Assembly (NCBI GenBank): GCA_947455935.1
Contig: CANGPV010000002.1
Span: 1 to 57,071 of the forward strand
Reading direction: 5' to 3'
Length of the DNA: 57,071 nt
Origin: Comamonadaceae bacterium
GTDB taxonomy: Bacteria > Pseudomonadota > Gammaproteobacteria > Burkholderiales > Burkholderiaceae_C
Shown here in pieces: positions 52,420 to 57,071 of this stretch. Below the pieces are notes generated by a model. That model was given only the letters and a program-made list of their open reading frames with translations. It searched no databases and was not told the DNA's origin. Position numbers and translations under genes: made by a program. Position 1 is the stretch's first letter, and each line of letters starts with the position of its first letter.

Positions 52420-53163
52420 TTACAAGCCCTGCATCACCAGCTTGTCATCGGACAGCCAAACTTGGGCCGCTTTACCCGCCACATCCTTGGGTAGGGGTGT
52501 ATCGCTGGTACGGTAAACGCCAGCAATAGAGAGCAACTCGGCCTCTAAGCTGTTGGTAAAAATGCGCGCAGAGGTATCGCCTTTGGCGCCGGCAATCGCC
52601 TTGCCACGTAAAGGCGCATACACATGGATATGACCATCGGCCATGATTTCTGCACCTGGGTTGACCATGGCCAACATCACCAAATCTCGCCCCTTGGCAT
52701 AAATGTGCTGGCCCGAGCGCAAGGGCTTGTCGATCACCATGGCGGTGCTGCTGGCAGCGACTTCACGCACCACTTCACGCACCACTTCTACTTCACGCAC
52801 CACCTCTTGCGTCGCGGCCGTGGCGGGTAATGTGCGAGCTTCGCTGGTGAGAAATAAACCCGCCAAGGTAGCAGCTGCTTCATGCGCAGGGTTGAGGGGG
52901 CGTAAGGCCACGGGGTTCATGCGGTAACTACGCAACAACTGCACCAAGGAGGCAAGGTCCAAGGGGCCGCCTTGGTCGTCGATGTGCTGCAAATCAATCA
53001 GCACCGGGTCGTTGTCAAAAAAATCGGGGGTGTCGCCTAGCCGTGTTTGCAAATCTTGGCTCAGCACCTTGAGGTCTGTGCTTTTCACCAAAAAAGACAC
53101 CAAGGGCAAAGAGGCGCTTTTGATCTCAAAGGACAGGGAATGGGCGGGGGGGCGAGGGCTCAT
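52420..53163 (-). CDS. minC: Septum site-determining protein MinC
   Basis: A 247-residue FtsZ-assembly inhibitor. The start at 53163 (MSPRPPAHSLSFEIK) lies downstream of an open frame without support. The N domain (about 8-110) includes LPLVSFLVKSTDLKVLSQDL. The C domain (about 145-245) has RSGQHIYAKGRDLVMLAMVN, PGAEIMADGHIHVYAPLRGKA and the final strand. Between them an unusual linker repeats Val-Arg-Glu-Val (about 121-136), encoded by a tandem repeat. First gene of minCDE. Confidence 0.95.
   Translation of the reverse strand: MSPRPPAHSLSFEIKSASLPLVSFLVKSTDLKVLSQDLQTRLGDTPDFFDNDPVLIDLQHIDDQGGPLDLASLVQLLRSYRMNPVALRPLNPAHEAAATLAGLFLTSEARTLPATAATQEVVREVEVVREVVREVAASSTAMVIDKPLRSGQHIYAKGRDLVMLAMVNPGAEIMADGHIHVYAPLRGKAIAGAKGDTSARIFTNSLEAELLSIAGVYRTSDTPLPKDVAGKAAQVWLSDDKLVMQGL
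52760..52806 (-). repeat. Tandem repeat in the MinC linker
   Basis: The 12-base unit ACTTCACGCACC (plus strand) occurs at 52760-52771 and 52772-52783, then after 6 bases again at 52790-52801. It encodes the Val-Val-Arg-Glu repeats of the MinC linker in frame, so copy number can vary without a frameshift. Copies are identical, suggesting recent slippage. Confidence 0.75.
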
Positions 53164-53288
53164 GCGCGAACAGTCGGTAATAGAAACAGGCAAAAGAAAT
53201 CAAGACAGGACTTTACACGCTCGGCTCCCAGTGTCTGGGGGCTGTGGGTGTTGGCTGACAATGCGCACAACGAGTTGTGGAGTGAGCG

Positions 53289-53792
53289 ATGGAAACAGCT
53301 ATGGGTTTGCTGCTGGCCTATTTTGGGGTCTTGGGCCTGTCGATGGTGTTTCGCCGTCACACGGTCAAAGGGCCGTGGCTGTTTTTATTTCGCGCTTTTT
53401 TCCCCAATTGGCAGTTTTTTCACAAAGTCGGCCCAGTTCCTCACCTGTATGTGCGCGCTCAAGATGCTGCTCAGCAGTGGGGCGACTGGCACTGGGTATA
53501 TCCCCGCAGACAGCGCCACATAGGGGATCTGTTTCACAACCCGCAAGGCAATCTGCTGCTGGCCCAGCAAAATTTGGTGGACCATTTGTCCAGTGATGTC
53601 AAAGAGTTGGGCGAGGGCGCTGATGCACGTCCACTGGTCAGCTACCAATTGGTGTGTCGAGTTGCAGCCCAAGCGGCCACCAGCCAAGGTGGCCTCGGCC
53701 ACTATCAATTTGAGTTGCGACTTGAAGAACCGCAGCCGCACGGCTATGGTGTCAGCCACACGGTATTACGCAGTCCGGAGATGACGCTGTGA
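53289..53792 (+). CDS. Hypothetical membrane-anchored protein
   Basis: A 167-residue protein of unknown family. An N-terminal hydrophobic helix (about 4-22, MGLLLAYFGVLGLSMVF) is followed by FRRHTVKGPWLFLFRAFFPN and a region rich in Trp, His and Gln (about 45-110, PHLYVRAQDAAQQWGDWHWV). No cysteine pair or known motif is seen. The stop overlaps the GTG start of the next gene by 4 bases, so it works with the HTTM-like protein. Start at 53289 (METAMG); the ribosome site GAGTGAG is weak. Confidence 0.7.
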   Translation: METAMGLLLAYFGVLGLSMVFRRHTVKGPWLFLFRAFFPNWQFFHKVGPVPHLYVRAQDAAQQWGDWHWVYPRRQRHIGDLFHNPQGNLLLAQQNLVDHLSSDVKELGEGADARPLVSYQLVCRVAAQAATSQGGLGHYQFELRLEEPQPHGYGVSHTVLRSPEMTL

Positions 53793-54595
53793 GCGGCGAC
53801 AACCTGGTGCGCTGCTTGGAACTGTTGTTCAGCTGGAGCTTGCTGCTTCAGGTGGCCGAGTACCTGCGCATCGCCCAGCACAGCGACCCGCAAGGCATTT
53901 GGGCTTGGCAGGTGCAGCGGGGCGACATCCCGCCCCATCCTGCGTGGGTCCGGCGGTTGTTTGACCTGGCTTTTCAACCCATGGCTTACCGTGTTCAATT
54001 GTGGGTAAGAGGGCTGGCTGCCTTGGCGTTGATGGTGTGGGGTGCCAGCTTGCCCTTGGCCTTGGTGCTTTTTGTGGGCAACCTGTTGTTGCTGGTGCGT
54101 TGGCGTGGCGCGTTCAACGGCGGTAGCGACTTCATGACCTTGGTGGCGGCCACAGGCATCTTGATCTCCCAAGTTGTTGCTTTGGGCTGGGGCAGGGGTC
54201 TGGGTTGGGCCATTGGCTTGTCTTACATCGCCATCTACACCTTGAGTTCGTATTTCGTATCGGGCTGGATCAAACTCCTTCAGCCCGAGTGGAGAAGTGG
54301 GCGGGCGCTCACCGTATTTCTCAATGGTGGTCTGTATGGCCCCTTGGCCGAGCACAGCGTTTTTCGCCGTCCTCCGGTCGCCTTGGCGTGCAGCTGGGGG
54401 TTTATCGTCTGGGAAGCGGTATTCCCTTGGGCGGTGTTCAACCCAGAGGGAGCGCTGCTGTTCATGTCGATTGCAGCCATTTTTCACTTCTTGGTCTTTT
54501 GGTTTTTCGGTTTGAACCGTTTTTTCTGGGCTTGGCTGACCAACCTGACCGCGGTCTGGTTCTTTAGCGACTGGATTAGCCGGTTTTGGGGGTAA
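53789..54595 (+). CDS. HTTM-like multi-pass membrane protein
   Basis: A 268-residue protein with a GTG start at 53789 and about seven hydrophobic helices. The region RGAFNGGSDFMTLVAATGIL with NGGSD, and the TyrAla-rich helix after GLSYIAIYTLSSYFVSGWIK, match the HTTM (gamma-carboxylase-like) membrane domain, where an NGGD motif is typical. It may be a quinone- or thiol-linked redox protein by analogy, but no catalytic residue can be named. It couples to the gene upstream. Confidence 0.65.
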   Translation: MSGDNLVRCLELLFSWSLLLQVAEYLRIAQHSDPQGIWAWQVQRGDIPPHPAWVRRLFDLAFQPMAYRVQLWVRGLAALALMVWGASLPLALVLFVGNLLLLVRWRGAFNGGSDFMTLVAATGILISQVVALGWGRGLGWAIGLSYIAIYTLSSYFVSGWIKLLQPEWRSGRALTVFLNGGLYGPLAEHSVFRRPPVALACSWGFIVWEAVFPWAVFNPEGALLFMSIAAIFHFLVFWFFGLNRFFWAWLTNLTAVWFFSDWISRFWG

Positions 54596-54600
54596 ACACC

Positions 54601-54630
54601 CTGTATTTTTGAATACTTTATAATATATTT
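54601..54630 (+). promoter_or_regulatory. AT-rich possible promoter before the M23 peptidase
   Basis: An AT-rich tract holds a consensus TATAAT at 54619-54624, 100 bases before the peptidase start. No acceptable -35 box is 16-18 bases upstream (ACACCC), so the call is weak. Nearby is a hairpin TCCTGT/ACAGGA at 54690-54707. Confidence 0.25.
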
Positions 54631-54725
54631 AAAGGGTTTTTGAGCTTTTTTTTGCTTGGAGCCCTCAAGCTCAGGGCCTAGAATGGCGATCCTGTTTCTG
54701 GACAGGACACTCACAGGGACACTTT

Positions 54726-55655
54726 ATGCAATTGATGTGGCTTTCAGGGCCCACCGGAAATGTCAGAACCATCTCCATCACCTTCCGTACGGTGTTGATG
54801 TCGTCGTGCGTGGTCGCGCTGTTTTTGCTCAGCGCTGGTTTCCTGTTGCATTTTGTGGGTTTCAAAATTGCCGTCGAATACAACCCTGATTTGGCTCGCA
54901 GCATTGGCGGTGTGACCACCGAAGCCGAGCAAAAACGCATGGAATCGGTTTACCGCGACCATTTGTCCCAGTTGCGCGAATCCATGCACACCACTGTCAA
55001 CGAAATTCGCCAGCTCGAGACCATGAAAAACCGTTTCATGGAAATGGCCACCCCCTCCGTGGTTCGTGACAAACTCAACCGCAAGGACGAAAACAAGGGT
55101 GGTCCTTTGGTGGCACCCCGTCCTTTCTCGTCATTTATTCGCCAGCCCTTGGGCATCGAGTTTGATCAAACCCTGCAAGAGTTTTTACAAACCCAAACAG
55201 CCGTGCTCGATTTGCGCTCCAACTGGGAAAAACAACTTGAATGGTTGCACTCTTTACCCACCGCTTTGCCGGTCAGAGGTGACTACCGCATCACCAGCGG
55301 CTTTGGCATTCGCAACGACCCCTTCACCGGTGGCTTGGCCATGCACGAAGGCCTAGATTTCACCGCCCCTACGGGAACTTTGGTGGTTTCTACTGCGCAA
55401 GGCACAGTGACCCGCTCAGCTTGGGACCCCAGCTACGGCAATGTCATCGAAGTTCACCATGCTGAGGGCTTCGCCACACGCTACGCACACTTAAGCAAAC
55501 GCATCGCACAAGTGGGCGATGTGGTCGAGCGCGGTGGCGTATTGGGCGAAGTGGGCAGCACCGGACGTTCTACGGGCCCGCATTTGCATTACGAAGTTTT
55601 TAACCGCGACAGGGTCATCAACCCTGCCCAAGTCCTGCCCTTGGGATCGAGCTAA
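54726..55655 (+). CDS. M23 family peptidoglycan endopeptidase
   Basis: A 309-residue LytM-type metallopeptidase anchored by one N-terminal helix (about 20-45). A predicted coiled coil follows (about 65-105, YRDHLSQLRESMHTTVNEIR). The catalytic domain (about 185-305) has SGFGIRNDPFTGGLAMHEGLD with the first zinc His and Asp, and TGPHLHYEVF with the final HxH ligands. It cleaves peptide cross-links in the periplasm. The bactofilin gene follows 20 bases later, a pairing seen in curved or stalked bacteria, where both control local wall growth. Confidence 0.92.
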   Translation: MQLMWLSGPTGNVRTISITFRTVLMSSCVVALFLLSAGFLLHFVGFKIAVEYNPDLARSIGGVTTEAEQKRMESVYRDHLSQLRESMHTTVNEIRQLETMKNRFMEMATPSVVRDKLNRKDENKGGPLVAPRPFSSFIRQPLGIEFDQTLQEFLQTQTAVLDLRSNWEKQLEWLHSLPTALPVRGDYRITSGFGIRNDPFTGGLAMHEGLDFTAPTGTLVVSTAQGTVTRSAWDPSYGNVIEVHHAEGFATRYAHLSKRIAQVGDVVERGGVLGEVGSTGRSTGPHLHYEVFNRDRVINPAQVLPLGSS

Positions 55656-55675
55656 CCCCCTTACCGGAGCATTCC

Positions 55676-56110
55676 ATGTTTGAAAAACTGCGCGACAAGC
55701 CGCTGGCCAGTTCGCAAGAACGTTTTGAGACCCTCATCGGTCGCACGACCCAAATTTATGGGCGTTTGGTGTTACTCGACAGCGTGCGTATCGATGGTAA
55801 GGTGGTGGGCAATATCGAAACCACCAAAGAACACAAAGTCACCGTGGCCATTGGTGCCAGCGGTGAGGTGTCAGGTGACGTCACAGCACACCGTGTGATG
55901 GTGGCGGGTAAAGTTGAAGGCAATATTTACGCCTCGGAACGCGTTGAGTTCCACAAAGATTCCGTGGTACATGGCGATATTTCCTATGGTTCCATCGCGG
56001 TGGAACACGGTGCACGCTTGCTGGGTCTGGTGATTCAAAACCCCGCGGGTGGTAGCAACGCAGGCGACGCCGCCAGTTCGGCCATTCGCCAAGCTCAAAA
56101 CAGCAAGTAA
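55676..56110 (+). CDS. Bactofilin cytoskeletal protein
   Basis: A 144-residue bactofilin (DUF583) forming a right-handed beta helix that polymerises without nucleotide. The core has repeated six-residue turns such as SVRIDGKVVGNIETT, GASGEVSGDVTAHRVMVAGK and VEGNIYASERVEFHKDSVVH. N- and C-terminal disordered tails are typical. It probably scaffolds the upstream M23 peptidase at the membrane. Length and repeats match the family. Confidence 0.93.
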   Translation: MFEKLRDKPLASSQERFETLIGRTTQIYGRLVLLDSVRIDGKVVGNIETTKEHKVTVAIGASGEVSGDVTAHRVMVAGKVEGNIYASERVEFHKDSVVHGDISYGSIAVEHGARLLGLVIQNPAGGSNAGDAASSAIRQAQNSK

Positions 56111-56116
56111 TTTCCC

Positions 56117-56962
56117 TTGTTGTCGCCCGATCACTTCGATCAGATGTACAACAACCGGGCACGTGTGCCCGATTTTGCAGACTATTTCGCCCAATGGGCC
56201 GACACCTCTCAAGCTGCGCGCGGTTTATTAGCGGGCTTGACCGATATGGCTTACGGTGCCGGTCCCTCAGAGAATTTGGATATTTTTCCTGCCGCCCACC
56301 CCCATGCGCCGGTGGTGGTGTTCATCCACGGTGGCTATTGGCGGTCCCTGGACAAATCGGATCATTCCTTTGTGGCACCCGCCTTGGTCGATCAAGGCGC
56401 TTGTGTGGTGGTCCCCAATTACGCGTTGTGCCCAGCGGTAACCGTTCCTGACATCGTCATGCAACTGGTCAAAGCGTTGGCATGGGTCTGGCGCTACATC
56501 GATCGGTGGGGCGGGGACCCTGCGCGTATCCATGTAGCTGGTCATAGCGCTGGGGGCCACTTGGCCGCCATGATGATGGCTTGCCAATGGCCCAGCTACC
56601 AGTCCGATTTGCCCGCCGACTTGGTGAAAACTGTACTCTCTGTGTCTGGCTTGTATGAGTTAGACAGCGTGATGCGCTCGCCGATGTTGCAGTCCTCGCT
56701 GCATTTGACCGACGAACAGGTGATGCGCTGCAGCCCTGCTTGGATGCCTGCCCCTGCAACGGGCAGTCTGATCAGCGTGGCGGGCGCTTTAGAGAGCGAG
56801 GCTTTTATTCGCCACAACCACCTGATTCAACAAGCCTGGGGCCAAGCGCGTGTACCTCTGGTGCAAGACTTGGCGGGCTTGCACCATTTCAGCATCGTTA
56901 ATGAATTGGCCAAGTCCGGTTCACACCTGCATGGGTTGCTGATGCAGCAACTGCGGGCTTAG
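56117..56962 (+). CDS. Alpha/beta hydrolase, arylformamidase/kynurenine-formamidase-like
   Basis: A 281-residue alpha/beta hydrolase with TTG start at 56117, 6 bases after the bactofilin stop. The HGGYWRSLDKSDHSFVAPAL segment carries the HGGYW oxyanion motif of eukaryotic-type kynurenine formamidases, and the nucleophile elbow is GHSAGGH (about 135-141). A later Asp and HHFSI give acid and histidine. It should hydrolyse an N-formyl or ester substrate in the cytoplasm; the real substrate is unknown. Cyclase-family KynB uses a different fold, so it is unrelated to the protein at 44660. Confidence 0.85.
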   Translation: MLSPDHFDQMYNNRARVPDFADYFAQWADTSQAARGLLAGLTDMAYGAGPSENLDIFPAAHPHAPVVVFIHGGYWRSLDKSDHSFVAPALVDQGACVVVPNYALCPAVTVPDIVMQLVKALAWVWRYIDRWGGDPARIHVAGHSAGGHLAAMMMACQWPSYQSDLPADLVKTVLSVSGLYELDSVMRSPMLQSSLHLTDEQVMRCSPAWMPAPATGSLISVAGALESEAFIRHNHLIQQAWGQARVPLVQDLAGLHHFSIVNELAKSGSHLHGLLMQQLRA

Positions 56963-56977
56963 TTTTTTACTGCAACG

Positions 56978-57071
56978 TCAATCTCTGACATCGCCCACGA
57001 CGTTATGGCCAAAGTCCGATCTGGCCAAATAGCCCAACACCCTTGCGGCCGCGTCGGCGGGTGAGGTGAGC
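56978..57071 (-). CDS. Short-chain dehydrogenase, C-terminal end (partial)
   Basis: The last 30 codons of a minus-strand gene entering from beyond the window: LTSPADAAARVLGYLARSDF followed by GHNVVGDVRD and TGA at 56980-56978. This pattern, an alanine-rich helix ending with a FG..VVGDVR strand, is typical of SDR C termini. It is too short to name. It converges on the hydrolase gene. Confidence 0.6.
   Translation of the reverse strand, partial: LTSPADAAARVLGYLARSDFGHNVVGDVRD

Noticed and set aside
1-57071. CRISPR array, insertion sequence or prophage
   Set aside because: No direct-repeat arrays, transposase, or phage structural genes were seen on either strand.

Overview
The window looks like chromosomal DNA of a betaproteobacterium of the order Burkholderiales, most probably a Comamonadaceae-type freshwater bacterium (Limnohabitans/Rhodoferax-like). 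This is inferred from the protein families (DUF349 protein, a RibBA with a decayed second domain, Liv-type transporter operons, a BciA-type vinyl reductase) and from gene order (nrdR-minor pilins-ribD, minCDE). No insertion sequence, phage gene, integrase or CRISPR array was seen. Genes are densely packed, many with 4-base ATGA overlaps, and no gap over 300 bases lacks a gene.

Layout. 1-3218 (+): end of an MFS transporter, a LuxR-type regulator overlapping its 7TM-type histidine kinase, and a DUF1330 protein. 3232-16050 (-): an unbroken run of 18 same-strand genes. In transcription order these are a lytic transglycosylase, glyA, nrdR, five minor pilin genes (fimT, pilV, pilW, pilX, pilE), the riboflavin genes ribD-ribE-ribBA-ribH, nusB, an aminotransferase and ybgC-tolQ-tolR-tolA. 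16139-18796 (+): a large DUF349 protein. 18802-21261 (-): a TPR lipoprotein-like or secreted protein, periplasmic and cytosolic cyclophilins, and lpxH. 21384-26789 (+): cysS, a DNA glycosylase, accA, tilS, lysC and tRNA-Ser(GCU).

26846-38427 (+): the most distinctive region. A 42-residue membrane peptide and a DUF423 protein are followed by bciA (8-vinyl reductase of bacteriochlorophyll synthesis). bciA overlaps the start of a catabolic operon: HTD2-type hydratase, acyl-CoA dehydrogenase, CoA-transferase, a complete Liv-type ABC importer, an aldehyde dehydrogenase, a short-chain dehydrogenase and the binding protein. The enzymes suggest uptake and oxidation of a small alcohol, aldehyde or carboxylic acid through CoA esters; the substrate cannot be read from the sequence. 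A thiolase and a fused enoyl-CoA hydratase/3-hydroxyacyl-CoA dehydrogenase (40820-44111) could finish such a beta-oxidation.

38448-40767 (-): an acyltransferase, a KdgT-type permease and a newly called 54-residue ORF. 44228-48329: a secreted adhesin-E-like protein, a cyclase-family hydrolase, and divergently an amidase plus an acetamidase/formamidase. 48361-50792 (-): a four-gene signalling module (OmpR regulator, winged-helix protein, short histidine kinase, lone receiver). 50879-51262 (+): a secreted protein built of two near-identical 40-residue cysteine units. 51269-53163 (-): minC-minD-minE for division-site placement. 53289-56962 (+): two membrane proteins (one HTTM-like), an M23 peptidase with a bactofilin, and an alpha/beta hydrolase. 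The window ends in the last 30 codons of a short-chain dehydrogenase on the minus strand.
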